Of a stretch of DNA of 64,000 nt, positions 18,532-27,256 are shown in pieces. The position numbers and the translations under genes were made by a program. Numbering within the stretch: the stretch's first letter is position 1; the number at the start of each line of letters is the position of its first letter. This DNA comes from Candidatus Hydrogenedentota bacterium (GTDB taxonomy: Bacteria; Hydrogenedentota; Hydrogenedentia; Hydrogenedentales; JAEUWI01): the NCBI GenBank assembly GCA_016182605.1, contig JACPGE010000056.1:189670-253669 (forward strand). The letters run 5' to 3'. The notes below the pieces were generated by a model. The model saw only the letters and a list, made by a program, of their open reading frames with translations. It had not been told where the DNA came from and searched no databases.

Positions 18532-19458
18532 ATGAACACGATCCCATTGAAAGCGTTCTGTATCGCGATGATCCTGTTGACACACGGGTATTGCCCCACT
18601 GTGCAGGCGTCGACCCATTTCGAGTACGGCAATGAGGCCATCCCCGCAGCCAGTTTACCCACGGCAATGGCCGGGCTTCTGCCGCTTATCAATGATTCGC
18701 AAGGCGTCTTCCACCTTGAAACAAATGGGCAGGAAACGTGGTATTTCGCCGGGGATACCTCAAGGCTCAACGCCGTATTGGCCAAAATTCCGGATGCCTG
18801 CTCCGCCATACGGGAAGTTCATCTTCTGGCCGGACCGGGCACCGTGGGTCCGATTGTGGAGAATGGGCGCGATCAGGCAGTTGCCTTCGATTGGCGCCTC
18901 GATTACCTCGGAGGTACTGCTGCGTCAATAGAGGCAAGGCAGCCCAGTCACCGCCTCTACGCGGATGGGGCAGTTCTCAGTATCTACGTGGGCAGGGGTG
19001 GGATAGATCTCGATACGCTTCAAATCCCGGCGCCGGCGATCTGCAAGGATGTGGAATCCTTGAAAGAACGCTATGCTCCAGAGTTGTCTTCAGAAAGCCC
19101 GGAAATGCGCGCCAACGCCATGCTCATCTTGACGCAATTGGACAGCGACAGCGAACCCACGTTCCGGGCGCTTGTAAACTTGCGGAATGATCCCGACCCC
19201 TTTGTCCGCAAGTGCGCCTTGAGTTATATAACACGCTTCCCCCGATTCCGGGAAGAAGCGCTTACGGTTCTGCGCCAGGAACAAGTCACCGCTGATGCCC
19301 AGCTTGAAGCCTATCCCGGGGCGCGCAGCGATCTCCAGAGCCACCTGGACAAACCGGAGCGCACCGAATATGACGCCCAGGAAGCAGAGCGCGTGCGAGG
19401 CGTGCGGCGGCACATTCACGAGTTTCAGGTCTTCTTCAATGCGCTTGCAGGCCGCTGA
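18532..19458 (+). CDS. secreted hypothetical protein with HEAT-like C-terminal region
   Basis: A 308-residue protein with a signal peptide (IPLKAFCIAMILLTHGYC, then QAS). The first half is beta-rich and unrecognised (ETWYFAGDTSRLNAVL, LLAGPGTVGPI). The second half contains HEAT-like helices (MRANAMLILTQL, DPDPFVRKCALSYITRFPRFR), as in scaffold or protein-binding domains. The start is strongly supported by GGAGG at 18521-18525, 6 nt before the ATG. No neighbour suggests a specific role and I do not recognise the family. Confidence 0.7.
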   Translation: MNTIPLKAFCIAMILLTHGYCPTVQASTHFEYGNEAIPAASLPTAMAGLLPLINDSQGVFHLETNGQETWYFAGDTSRLNAVLAKIPDACSAIREVHLLAGPGTVGPIVENGRDQAVAFDWRLDYLGGTAASIEARQPSHRLYADGAVLSIYVGRGGIDLDTLQIPAPAICKDVESLKERYAPELSSESPEMRANAMLILTQLDSDSEPTFRALVNLRNDPDPFVRKCALSYITRFPRFREEALTVLRQEQVTADAQLEAYPGARSDLQSHLDKPERTEYDAQEAERVRGVRRHIHEFQVFFNALAGR

Positions 19459-19552
19459 ACGGCGCCACGGATCGAGGCGGCGAAAAACTCGCATGATCAT
19501 ATTCTCCTGATGCATGCTATGCGGGGAACGGGCACAACCTAGGGGAATATTC

Positions 19553-20059
19553 ATGACGTTTGCGCCGCAGATCAAGACGGAACGCCTTATCCTGCGCCAC
19601 ATGACCGAGCACGATCTGGACGACTACGCCCGGATCTGCGCGGATCCCGAAACGGTACGTTTCATTGGGGACGGCCAGCCGCTCGACCGGGCGGCCGCCT
19701 GGCGCAGCATGGCCTTCCTTCTGGGCCACTGGACCATTCGAGGCTACGGCATGTGGGCGGTTGTCCAGCGCGATTTGGGGCGCTTCATCGGCCGCATAGG
19801 TCTCCACAATCCCGAGGGGTGGCCCGGACTCGAGGTGGGGTGGATGATCGATCGGGCCTTCCGTGGTCAGGGTTATGCCACGGAGGGCGGCCGTGTGGCG
19901 CTGGGTTTTGCCTTCCAGAATCTGGGGGTACCCCGGGTGATCAGTCTCATCCATCCTGATAATCAGCCTTCGATACGTGTGGCGGAGAAGTTGGAAGGTG
20001 TGCTTGCCGGAGAAGAGACCGTGGGTGGCCAGGGCGCCTTGGTCTATGAATACCGGTGA
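19553..20059 (+). CDS. GNAT acetyltransferase, RimJ/RimL type
   Basis: A 168-residue member of the RimJ/RimL (Acetyltransf_3) group, which acetylates protein N-termini or small molecules using acetyl-CoA. The family opening TERLILRHMTEHDLDDYARI is present. So are the acetyl-CoA-binding region (GWMIDRAFRGQGYATEG) and the closing IHPDNQPSIRVAEKLEG. The ATG at 19553 follows AGGGGAA at a good distance; upstream in-frame codons would add an unsupported extension. The substrate is unknown. Confidence 0.85.
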   Translation: MTFAPQIKTERLILRHMTEHDLDDYARICADPETVRFIGDGQPLDRAAAWRSMAFLLGHWTIRGYGMWAVVQRDLGRFIGRIGLHNPEGWPGLEVGWMIDRAFRGQGYATEGGRVALGFAFQNLGVPRVISLIHPDNQPSIRVAEKLEGVLAGEETVGGQGALVYEYR

Positions 20060-20235
20060 TGCCATTCTGGTGCCAGCAGCGACTGCGTAACCGGTGCAGA
20101 TGACAAAAATTGTAACTTCGGGTCCTGACGGGGAGCCCCATTGGGTCGATTTTTCCCGGATGTCGCGGGATTCGCGGGTGCAATAATGCCGTAAGTTATT
20201 ATGCGGCCATGGATTACGCGCCAATGGCCGCTTTT

Positions 20236-20251
20236 GGGCATGCCGCTTGCA
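20236..20251 (+). promoter_or_regulatory. sigma-54 (RpoN) promoter for the pilin gene
   Basis: GGGCATG-CCGC-TTGCA at 20236-20251. It matches TGGCACG-N4-TTGCW with exact spacing between the -24 GG and the -12 GC. Predicted start is near 20262, with a leader of about 75 nt. Pilin genes are classic sigma-54 targets. Confidence 0.65.
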
Positions 20252-20335
20252 CTACTCCTTCCAACAGTTGAAGCAACGAAACAGGCTGTGTGGCCTGAAG
20301 ATTTTGAAGTTAACCCTAACTCGGAGGATCCGCCC

Positions 20336-20767
20336 ATGAAAAAGAACACCCAAGGTTTTACGCTTATCGAACTGATGATTGTGGTCGCCATTATCGCGAT
20401 TATCGCGGCCATCGCCATTCCGAACTTGCTGCGCTCGCGCATGCAGTCCAATGAATCGGCGGCTGTCGGTAACCTGCGCACGATCGTGGGATCGCAAACG
20501 GCCTATCATGCCGCGAATTACGCCTACACGGCGGACTTTGCCGACTTGACCGGCGCGACCCCGCCCTTCCTCGATGGTGACTGGGCTGTGGCCAAGAGCG
20601 GCTACAACTTCGTGCTTGGCGGCGACACGGAAAATTTCTCGGCCAATGCGAACGCGGTGACCTATGGCACCACGGGCAGCAAGGGCTTCTTCACCGACTC
20701 CTCTGGCGTGATCCGGTATGCCGCGGGCGCTGACGCTGCGGCGACCGACACCCCGATAGGCCAGTAA
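20336..20767 (+). CDS. type IV pilin-like / type II secretion pseudopilin protein
   Basis: A 143-residue prepilin. The short basic leader MKKNTQG is followed by the prepilin peptidase site and the hydrophobic N-terminal helix (FTLIELMIVVAIIAIIAA). Phe is at +1 and Glu at +5 of the mature protein, which supports polymer assembly. The globular part (about 105 residues) is rich in Gly, Ala and Thr, as in major pilins or PulG-like pseudopilins. The start is supported by GGAGG at 20323-20327. A sigma-54 promoter upstream and a strong terminator downstream make it a single-gene unit, fitting a highly expressed major pilin; no assembly genes are in the window. Confidence 0.9.
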   Translation: MKKNTQGFTLIELMIVVAIIAIIAAIAIPNLLRSRMQSNESAAVGNLRTIVGSQTAYHAANYAYTADFADLTGATPPFLDGDWAVAKSGYNFVLGGDTENFSANANAVTYGTTGSKGFFTDSSGVIRYAAGADAAATDTPIGQ

Positions 20768-20798
20768 CACTGGCGCGGCGATGAACTGAGTAGTGAGC

Positions 20799-20837
20799 GC
20801 CCCGGGGCTTCCTGATGCGGAAGCCCCGGGGCTTTTT
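20799..20837 (+). terminator. rho-independent terminator of the pilin gene
   Basis: A perfect 14-bp GC-rich stem (20799-20812 with 20819-20832), 6-nt loop, then TTTTT. It is the strongest terminator in the window. Confidence 0.95.
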
Positions 20838-20854
20838 CCATGTATATAGAGTGC

Positions 20855-20885
20855 TTGCCTGAATGGTAAAGGCGTGTGGTATACT
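20855..20885 (+). promoter_or_regulatory. probable promoter of the folK-panBCD operon
   Basis: TTGCCT (20855-20860) and TATACT (20880-20885), with a long 19-nt spacer. The -10 is near consensus. Confidence 0.4.
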
Positions 20886-20929
20886 CTGTGCGCTGGACCA
20901 ACATTGGGCGTGACCTTTCGGGATTGTGG

Positions 20930-21424
20930 ATGGCGATTTTACTCAGCCTGGGCACCAATCAAGGGAACAGGCAGGCGAATCTCCACGCTGCTCTGGAAGG
21001 GCTCCGGGCCTTGCCCGGTGTAAGCGTAACCCGATGTTCGCCCACCTACGAGACGGAACCGGTCGGTCTGACGGACCAGCCGATGTTTCTGAACCTGGCC
21101 GCAGAGATTGAGACGGCGCTCGCGCCGCTTGAACTCCTGAATGCGGTGAAACAGCTCGAAGGCCGGCTGGGCCGGAAGCCCGGCCCGCGGTGGGGACCCC
21201 GGACCATCGACATCGACCTGATCTTGTGGAACGATCTCGTCCTGGAAACCGGGACGCTGACGCTGCCCCACAAGGAATTTCGAAACCGCGCCTTCGTTCT
21301 CCAACCGATGATGGACATAGCTCCCAACGCTGTCGACCCCTTGACCGGACGGACCGTGGCCGAATTGGCCGTAGCGCCCGGTGTCTTGGGGGTGGTTAGG
21401 CTGTTGGAGCAGCGCACTCCCTGA
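20930..21424 (+). CDS. folK: 6-hydroxymethyl-7,8-dihydropterin pyrophosphokinase
   Basis: Transfers pyrophosphate from ATP to hydroxymethyl-dihydropterin in folate synthesis. At 164 residues it is a normal HPPK. Signatures are LLSLGTNQGNRQANL (start), TYETEPVGLTDQPMFLN, and the active-site segment GPRWGPRTIDIDLILWN that holds the catalytic Arg and metal-binding Asp residues. It ends with PHKEFRNRAFVLQP. The ATG at 20930 starts directly before the conserved first beta strand. It is followed by panB, panC and panD in the same direction; folK next to pan genes is a known arrangement joining folate and CoA precursor synthesis. Confidence 0.95.
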   Translation: MAILLSLGTNQGNRQANLHAALEGLRALPGVSVTRCSPTYETEPVGLTDQPMFLNLAAEIETALAPLELLNAVKQLEGRLGRKPGPRWGPRTIDIDLILWNDLVLETGTLTLPHKEFRNRAFVLQPMMDIAPNAVDPLTGRTVAELAVAPGVLGVVRLLEQRTP

Positions 21425-21489
21425 ACCGCTCCGCTTGGAGCCCACAAGGGACCGGGACGGTCACGTTTCGGTTCAAGGAGGCCGTGATT

Positions 21490-22284
21490 TTGCCCAAGGT
21501 AACGACACGCACATTTTTGGAGCGGAAGCGGGCGGGCGAGAAGATCGCCATGCTCACCGCGTACGATTATCCCACGGCGCGCCTGATCGACGAGGCGGGG
21601 GTGGATGCCATACTCGTGGGCGACAGCCTCGGCATGGCCGTGATGGGCCATGACGACACGCTTTCGGTGACGATGGACGACATGGTACACCACACGCGCA
21701 TGGTCAGCCGCGCGGCGCAAAACGCCATGGTGGTGGCCGACCTGCCCTTTCTTTCCTATCAGGTCAACGCGGAGGAAGCGCTGCGCAATGCGGGACGGCT
21801 CGTATCCGAGGCGGGCGCCAAGGCCGTGAAGCTAGAAGGCGGCGCGGCCCAATGGGGCACGGCCATCCGCAGCATATTGAATGCGGGGATACCGGTCATG
21901 GGGCACATCGGCCTGACTCCCCAATCCGTGCATCGGCTGGGTGGCTACCGGGTTCAGGGGAAGACACCGGAAGATCGCGCCCGCCTGTTGGGCGAGGCGC
22001 AGAGCCTGCAGGACGCCGGGTGTTTTGCGCTGGTGCTGGAATGCATGCCGCCCGATCTCGGGGCCGCTATCACGCAAGATCTGGAGATTCCCACCATAGG
22101 CATCGGCGCGGGCGCGGGCTGCGACGGTCAAATCCTCGTCATGCATGACATGCTGGGCTGGGGCCGCACGCGGTTTACCAAGACCTTCGTCGACGTGCGC
22201 GCGGCGATGGCGGAAGCCTTTGGCGCCTATGTGAACGAAGTGCGGACGGGCGGCTTTCCCGATGGGGAGCACGAATACCAATGA
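21490..22284 (+). CDS. panB: 3-methyl-2-oxobutanoate hydroxymethyltransferase
   Basis: Adds a hydroxymethyl group from methylene-tetrahydrofolate to alpha-ketoisovalerate, the first committed step to pantothenate. It is 264 residues, normal length. Family segments are MLTAYDYPTARLIDEAGVD, ILVGDSLGMAVMGHDDTL (metal-binding Asp), VKLEGG, MGHIGLTPQSV and IPTIGIGAGAGCDGQILV. The TTG at 21490 is chosen because AAGGAGG (21475-21481) is 8 nt upstream; the in-frame GTG at 21484 would be only 2 nt from it. The stop overlaps the panC start by 4 nt (ATGA). Confidence 0.96.
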   Translation: MPKVTTRTFLERKRAGEKIAMLTAYDYPTARLIDEAGVDAILVGDSLGMAVMGHDDTLSVTMDDMVHHTRMVSRAAQNAMVVADLPFLSYQVNAEEALRNAGRLVSEAGAKAVKLEGGAAQWGTAIRSILNAGIPVMGHIGLTPQSVHRLGGYRVQGKTPEDRARLLGEAQSLQDAGCFALVLECMPPDLGAAITQDLEIPTIGIGAGAGCDGQILVMHDMLGWGRTRFTKTFVDVRAAMAEAFGAYVNEVRTGGFPDGEHEYQ

Positions 22285-23150
22285 TCCTCATCCGCACGAA
22301 AGAAGCGATGCGGCGCTGGTCGCTGGCACAGAAGGGCGCCGGGAAGTCCATTGGCTTCGTGCCCACGATGGGCGCGCTCCATGAGGGCCATGCGAGCCTC
22401 ATGCGGGCCTCCGCCGCGGAGAACGACGTGTCGGTGGTCAGTATTTTCGTCAACCCGGCGCAGTTTGCGCCCCACGAAGATTTCGACGCCTATCCGCGCA
22501 CCTTCGAGGACGACGCCGTACTGTCGGAAGCCTGTGGCATGACCGTGATCTATGCGCCGGAGATGGCCTCCATGTATCCCGCGGGCTATGCCACCTACGT
22601 GACGGTGGAGGGTCTTTCAGAAGGGCTTTGCAGCCGGACGCGCCCCCATTTCTTCCGGGGCGTGGCGACGGTAGTCGCCAAGCTTTTCAATACGGTCCTG
22701 CCCGACCGCGCGTACTTCGGCCAGAAAGACGCGCAGCAATGCGCCATCATCACGCGCATGGCGGCAGATCTGGACATGGGCGTGAGCATTGTTGAAATGC
22801 CGATTGTGCGGGAAGCGGACGGACTGGCCATGAGTTCACGCAACAAGTACCTGAGCGCGGAGGAGCGCGGGCCCGCCTTGAGCCTGAGCCGGGCGCTGCG
22901 TGAGGCCGAAGCGTTGCTCCTGTCCGGCGAACGCCGCGTGGAGGCGATCGACGCCTGCATTCGCGGGCATATGGCCCCGGTGAAGATCGATTATGTGGAG
23001 ATTGTCCATGCGGAGACCATGAAGCCGTTGCAGGTCATAGACGGCCCGGTGCTGATTGCCGTGGCCGCGAACATGGGCCGTGCGCGGCTCATCGACAACC
23101 TCAAGTTTGACACGGCCCGGCACCCGCAAGCTGCCGTGGCGCGCCCATAG
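22281..23150 (+). CDS. panC: pantothenate synthetase (pantoate-beta-alanine ligase)
   Basis: Joins pantoate and beta-alanine using ATP to make pantothenate. It is 289 residues. The nucleotidylyltransferase HIGH-type motif is in [15 protein letters not shown]. Other hallmarks are [46 protein letters not shown] and [11 protein letters not shown]. Its start lies within the panB stop (ATGA), so the two are translationally coupled. It joins the products of panB and panD. Confidence 0.97.
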   Translation: MILIRTKEAMRRWSLAQKGAGKSIGFVPTMGALHEGHASLMRASAAENDVSVVSIFVNPAQFAPHEDFDAYPRTFEDDAVLSEACGMTVIYAPEMASMYPAGYATYVTVEGLSEGLCSRTRPHFFRGVATVVAKLFNTVLPDRAYFGQKDAQQCAIITRMAADLDMGVSIVEMPIVREADGLAMSSRNKYLSAEERGPALSLSRALREAEALLLSGERRVEAIDACIRGHMAPVKIDYVEIVHAETMKPLQVIDGPVLIAVAANMGRARLIDNLKFDTARHPQAAVARP

Positions 23151-23161
23151 AGGAAGAACCC

Positions 23162-23530
23162 ATGCTGTTGACCATGTTTAAGAGCAAGATTCATCGTGCG
23201 ACCGTGACCCAGGCGGAGCTGCATTACAAAGGCAGCCTGACCCTCGATCCCGATCTGATTGAAGCCGCGGAAATGCTGCTGCATGAAGAGGTCCATGTGC
23301 TCAACATCAACACCGGCGCGCGTTTCACCACCTACATCATCGAGGGAGAGCGGGGGAGCGGGGTGGTCTGTCTCAACGGCGCTGCCGCCCGGCTGGGCCA
23401 GCCCGGCGACCTGATCATCGCGTTGACCTATGCGCAGATGGATCGGGAAGAAGCAAAGGCCTGGAAGCCGATCGTGGTGCACGTGGACGGGAAGAACAAG
23501 ATCACGAGCGTGGAATTTGGGGAAGCCTGA
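23162..23530 (+). CDS. panD: aspartate 1-decarboxylase (pyruvoyl enzyme)
   Basis: Decarboxylates aspartate to beta-alanine for PanC. It is 122 residues. The self-cleavage site Gly24-Ser25 is in [10 protein letters not shown]; Ser25 becomes the pyruvoyl group. Lys9 and the Tyr22 region match the family, and [13 protein letters not shown] and [16 protein letters not shown] are typical. It begins 12 nt after the panC stop and closes the operon, so one transcript carries the three pan genes behind folK. Confidence 0.97.
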   Translation: MLLTMFKSKIHRATVTQAELHYKGSLTLDPDLIEAAEMLLHEEVHVLNINTGARFTTYIIEGERGSGVVCLNGAAARLGQPGDLIIALTYAQMDREEAKAWKPIVVHVDGKNKITSVEFGEA

Positions 23531-23570
23531 TCGGGTGTAATCTCCGGGGCTGTTGCGCTACCATGCCGTC

Positions 23571-24779
23571 ATGACCGCACCACGATTGCAGATCAGCCCC
23601 GGCATGCGCCGCTACTTGGACTATCCCAAGTTTCAGGGGCCGGTGCGCATGCTGGTCCTCGAGACGGAATACTTCTTCGATGCGAGTTGGGCGCGCGCCG
23701 CGGCGCACTTGGGCTGGCAGCACGCATCGGTGCCCTCCGCCATGACCGGCGGCCTCTCGGCAGACGACGTCAAGTCGCTGTTTACCGCCATCGCCGAGTT
23801 CAAGCCCGATTTCATTCTTACGTCGAACTACGCCGGCATGGATGCGCTTGGGCTCTTCGCGCGTTTTTTTGAGGATGCGCGGATACCCTATGTGAGCTGG
23901 TTCACCGACACGCCGCGCATGATCCTGTTTGGGCGGCAGATGCATATTTCGCCCTGGTCCGTGGCTGCGACGTGGGAGCGATCCTACACCCCTTATTTCG
24001 AGCGGCTGGGTTTCGAACACATCCACTTCATGCCGCTGGCCACCGATCCGGAGATTTTCAATGGCGCGCCCCTGGACACCCATGCGCGCGCTATCGCATT
24101 CGTGGGTACCTCCATGCTGGAGCAGACCCACGAAGCGGTGGAGAAACACGCGCACTTGCCTGGGGTAAAGGCGGCTGTGATTGCCGCGTTTGAGGCGGGC
24201 CAGGTCACGCGGGAGAACTACGCGTTGGGCATGGAGGCCATCGTGACGCCTTCACTGCTCGACAGTCTGAACGAATCGGAACGACGGAACGTGGAACTGC
24301 TCGTCAATTATCAGGCCACCTTCGAGCAGCGCCTGGCGCTCGTGCAGGCCGTGCAGCCCCTGGGGCTGGAGGTGCGCGGCGACCTCTATTGGAAGAAGTT
24401 CCTTCCCGAAGCGGGTGGCGCGGTCGGTTACTTCGACGATCTGGCGCCCTACTACCGGAACACGGCCATCAACCTGAACACGACCAGCCTGCAAATGCGC
24501 TATGCGGTGAATCAGCGGGTTTTCGATTGTCCGGCCGCGGGCGGCTTTCTGCTCACGGACGATCAGGCCGATCTGCACGCGTTCTTTGATGTGGGGCGCG
24601 AGGCCGTGGCCTATGGGAGTCTGGAGGATCTGGTGGAGAAGGTGGCCTACTACCAGAAGCATCCCGATGAACGCCGGCGGATCGTCGAGGCCGCACAACG
24701 GCGCATCGCCGCGGAACACACCCACGCACACCGCCTGGCTGCACTCGCGGCGTTTCTCCGGGAGCGCTTTGCCTCATGA
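23571..24779 (+). CDS. CgeB-like glycosyltransferase, paralogue 1
   Basis: A 402-residue protein of the CgeB/spore-maturation-protein-B type (GT-B glycosyltransferase-like). It shows PDFILTSNYAGMDALGLF, then IPYVSWFTDTPRMIL, ATWERSYTPYFERLGF and the C-terminal CPAAGGFLLTDDQADL block typical of the family. The product at 28516-29724 has the same length and the same segments, so the two are paralogues. The ATG at 23571 has no Shine-Dalgarno; a TACCAT hexamer lies 6 nt before it (see findings). It overlaps the next gene by 4 nt (ATGA). Sugar donor and acceptor are unknown; surface-glycan work is inferred from neighbours. Confidence 0.8.
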   Translation: MTAPRLQISPGMRRYLDYPKFQGPVRMLVLETEYFFDASWARAAAHLGWQHASVPSAMTGGLSADDVKSLFTAIAEFKPDFILTSNYAGMDALGLFARFFEDARIPYVSWFTDTPRMILFGRQMHISPWSVAATWERSYTPYFERLGFEHIHFMPLATDPEIFNGAPLDTHARAIAFVGTSMLEQTHEAVEKHAHLPGVKAAVIAAFEAGQVTRENYALGMEAIVTPSLLDSLNESERRNVELLVNYQATFEQRLALVQAVQPLGLEVRGDLYWKKFLPEAGGAVGYFDDLAPYYRNTAINLNTTSLQMRYAVNQRVFDCPAAGGFLLTDDQADLHAFFDVGREAVAYGSLEDLVEKVAYYQKHPDERRRIVEAAQRRIAAEHTHAHRLAALAAFLRERFAS

Positions 24780-26107
24780 ATGCGCGCAGGGCCACGGATA
24801 CGCACCGGTGGAAGGCATTCATACTGGTGCTGACGCTGCCTCCGCCGCTGGCGCTGCTGTTTTTCTACCTGCGCTTTTCCGTAGATTTCCCCTACCTGGA
24901 TCAGTGGGAGTTCGTGCTTTTCCTTCAGCGTTATCACGAGACCGGGCTCTCCTTCGCGGATTTCTGGGCGCAACACAATGAGCACCGCCTCATTTTTCCG
25001 CGCCTGATCATGCTGGGGCTCGCACTCCTCAGCGGCTGGGACATCCGTTGCGAGCTTGCCATGAACTACGCATTGGGCTGTGCGGTTTTTCTCTGCCTGG
25101 CCCAATACATTCGTGTGATGCAAATCGAAGCCATCACGAGGGCCCCGGCGATCATTTGGCCCACGCTCAGCCTCTTCTGTTTCTCCATGAGCCAGTGGCA
25201 GAACTGGTTCTTGGGTTGGCAGTTGCAGGAATATCTGAACGTGCTCGCGGTGCTCGTGGCCCTCTATGCGGTGACGGTATATCCCTTGGGGGCCCGTGGA
25301 CAGATCGCGGGGATCCTGGCCGCCATAGTGGCCACCTATTCCTTTGGCAATGGAATATTCGTGTGGCCGATCTCGATGATCCTGCTGGGCATCCGCACAC
25401 GGGATCGGGAGCCGGGTGCGCGGGTCTGGCTCGTGACATGGAGCGTGGCGGGCCTGGGCGCGCTCGCCTCCTATCTCTATGGCTTCGAAGTCCCACCACA
25501 TCACCCCGGGATGGAGGCGTCGATAGGGTCCGTCTTTGCATATCCCGGTTATTTTTTTGCCTTTGTGGGGCAGCCGGTGTGGAACTTCAACGTCAGCGGC
25601 GCCATCCTTGCGGGAATACTGGGGACGGCGCTTTGGTTTGTCTTGGTGTTTGAACTGCTGCGGCGTGATCACCGTGCGCTCCGGACCCGGCTCTTGCTCT
25701 TGGGGCTCGGGCTCTACAGTCTGGGCAGTGCCCTCATAACCGCCTATGCAAGAGCGGGTTATGGTCTGGAGCAGGCCATGAGTCCGCGGTATGTTACCAT
25801 GGCGCAGTTGCTCTGGGTGGCGTGTTTGATCGGCATCGCTATGCGCTCAGCCGCGCCCGGGCAAAAACTTCTTCGTGCCGCCTCGGGTCTGATACTCGTT
25901 GCGGGCAGCTTAAGTTATCTGTATGGCGCCTACCGGTGGACCGAACGCTACCATGCCTACGCGCCTGTGCGGGACGTGTTACTGACGGGTGACGACGAAA
26001 CCATGATCCGGCGAATATATCCGGAGCCCGGGGTGGTGTTGGAACGGCGCGAAATACTGCGCAATTTGAGGTACTCAATTTTCCGAGATGAAGAAGTATC
26101 CCAATAG
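24776..26107 (+). CDS. polytopic membrane protein of unknown function
   Basis: A 443-residue integral membrane protein with about nine to eleven hydrophobic segments. The first is near residues 14-32 and is followed by an extracytoplasmic-type loop with PYLDQWEF and FWAQHNEHRLIFPRL. This layout, with charged or aromatic residues right after the first helix, recalls GT-C-like or polymer-handling membrane proteins, but I do not recognise a family. It is translationally coupled to the upstream CgeB-like gene (ATGA overlap) and overlaps the amidohydrolase gene by 20 nt. The tight packing suggests a shared pathway. Confidence 0.7.
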   Translation: MNARRATDTHRWKAFILVLTLPPPLALLFFYLRFSVDFPYLDQWEFVLFLQRYHETGLSFADFWAQHNEHRLIFPRLIMLGLALLSGWDIRCELAMNYALGCAVFLCLAQYIRVMQIEAITRAPAIIWPTLSLFCFSMSQWQNWFLGWQLQEYLNVLAVLVALYAVTVYPLGARGQIAGILAAIVATYSFGNGIFVWPISMILLGIRTRDREPGARVWLVTWSVAGLGALASYLYGFEVPPHHPGMEASIGSVFAYPGYFFAFVGQPVWNFNVSGAILAGILGTALWFVLVFELLRRDHRALRTRLLLLGLGLYSLGSALITAYARAGYGLEQAMSPRYVTMAQLLWVACLIGIAMRSAAPGQKLLRAASGLILVAGSLSYLYGAYRWTERYHAYAPVRDVLLTGDDETMIRRIYPEPGVVLERREILRNLRYSIFRDEEVSQ

Positions 26108-27230
26108 GCTCTTGCGATTGTGGTGTTTGGTGTCTCTGACGGTGTGTTGCGCCTTTGGCGCCGCGGCAGAGGTCCGGGCTTCCGGCATTCCGGTGCAATC
26201 CCCGGTGATTGCACGGCTCATGGAAGCGAAACAGATCGTCAATGTGCATGAGCACATCCAGGGCGCCGAAAACGCGGGCGAAATCCTTCAATACATGGAC
26301 ACCCATGGCATCGGGAAGACGATCCTGCTCGGGAGTTCCTGGTTCACCATTTCCCTCTATGAGCGTGCGGGTTTCACCCGCTACGACGACAACAACGCGG
26401 CCCTGATGAAGCTGGTGGCGGACTATCCTGGCCGCTTCGAGGCCTGGCCGACGCTCAACCCAACCGACTCGGAAGCGCTGGCGAAAATAACGGCGCTGAT
26501 CGAGCAAGGCGCAACCGGGATCAAGCTCTATCTGGGGCACGGCTACCGTTCGCGCTACCGCAACGAATATCTGCTGCATCCGATGTCGATGGACGATCCG
26601 CGGATGGATCCCATTTACGCCTTTCTGGAAGAGCGCGGCGTGCCGGTGTGCTTTCATGTGAACCCGGCCATGCCTGGCTTCGCGGAAGAGTTTATCGCCG
26701 TGTTGACGAAGTATCCCGATCTTAAGGTGAATGCGCCGCACTTCCTGCTGTCCGCGGGTGCGCCGCCGCGCCTGGAAGAGTTCTTGCGGGTCTTCCCGAA
26801 TCTTTACGTGGACATCAGTTTCGGCCACGACGATTTCTTGAAGGATGGATTGCGCCGCATTTCACGCCGTGCGGACTGGGTGCGCGGCATTGTGAACGCC
26901 TACCCGGATCGCTTCATGTTTGGCACGGACTTTGTCGTGACCTCGTTCCGCCCCAAGCCCCCCGACTGGTACGACACCCGGATACAGGCGTATTATGACT
27001 TGCTGTCGCAAACGGCGTTCAGCACCAGTCTGTTGCCGGGAGAGAATCTCACTGGCCTGCACTTGGACGATGACGTCATTGAAAGAATCATGCATCGCAA
27101 TTACGAGACCTTTGCCGCGTCGAAGCCGGAGAACACGGTTCTGAAGGCTCCGGTGGACTGGGACAAGATGTGGCTGAGGAGGACGGGGCGCAGCGACGGT
27201 CAGGTCTTGCCACCGCCGGCCCAGCGCTAA
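26088..27230 (+). CDS. exported amidohydrolase-2 family TIM-barrel protein, copy 1
   Basis: A 380-residue protein with a signal peptide (KKYPNRLLRLWCLVSLTVCC, then AAAEVRASG). The metal-dependent amidohydrolase-2 fold is clear: the beta-1 motif IVNVHEHIQ (HxH), GIKLYLGHGY with a conserved Lys, FHVNPA, APHFLL and a late GTDF aspartate. Family members include ACMSD-type decarboxylases and hydrolases; the substrate here is unknown. It is strongly similar to the next gene over residues 40-360, for example GSSWFTI, GFTRYD and YPGRFEAWPTL, so this is a tandem duplication. A signal peptide is unusual for this mainly cytoplasmic family. Confidence 0.85.
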   Translation: MKKYPNRLLRLWCLVSLTVCCAFGAAAEVRASGIPVQSPVIARLMEAKQIVNVHEHIQGAENAGEILQYMDTHGIGKTILLGSSWFTISLYERAGFTRYDDNNAALMKLVADYPGRFEAWPTLNPTDSEALAKITALIEQGATGIKLYLGHGYRSRYRNEYLLHPMSMDDPRMDPIYAFLEERGVPVCFHVNPAMPGFAEEFIAVLTKYPDLKVNAPHFLLSAGAPPRLEEFLRVFPNLYVDISFGHDDFLKDGLRRISRRADWVRGIVNAYPDRFMFGTDFVVTSFRPKPPDWYDTRIQAYYDLLSQTAFSTSLLPGENLTGLHLDDDVIERIMHRNYETFAASKPENTVLKAPVDWDKMWLRRTGRSDGQVLPPPAQR

Positions 27231-27256
27231 GTTGTACACGAGGAGTCCGCGTTAAC

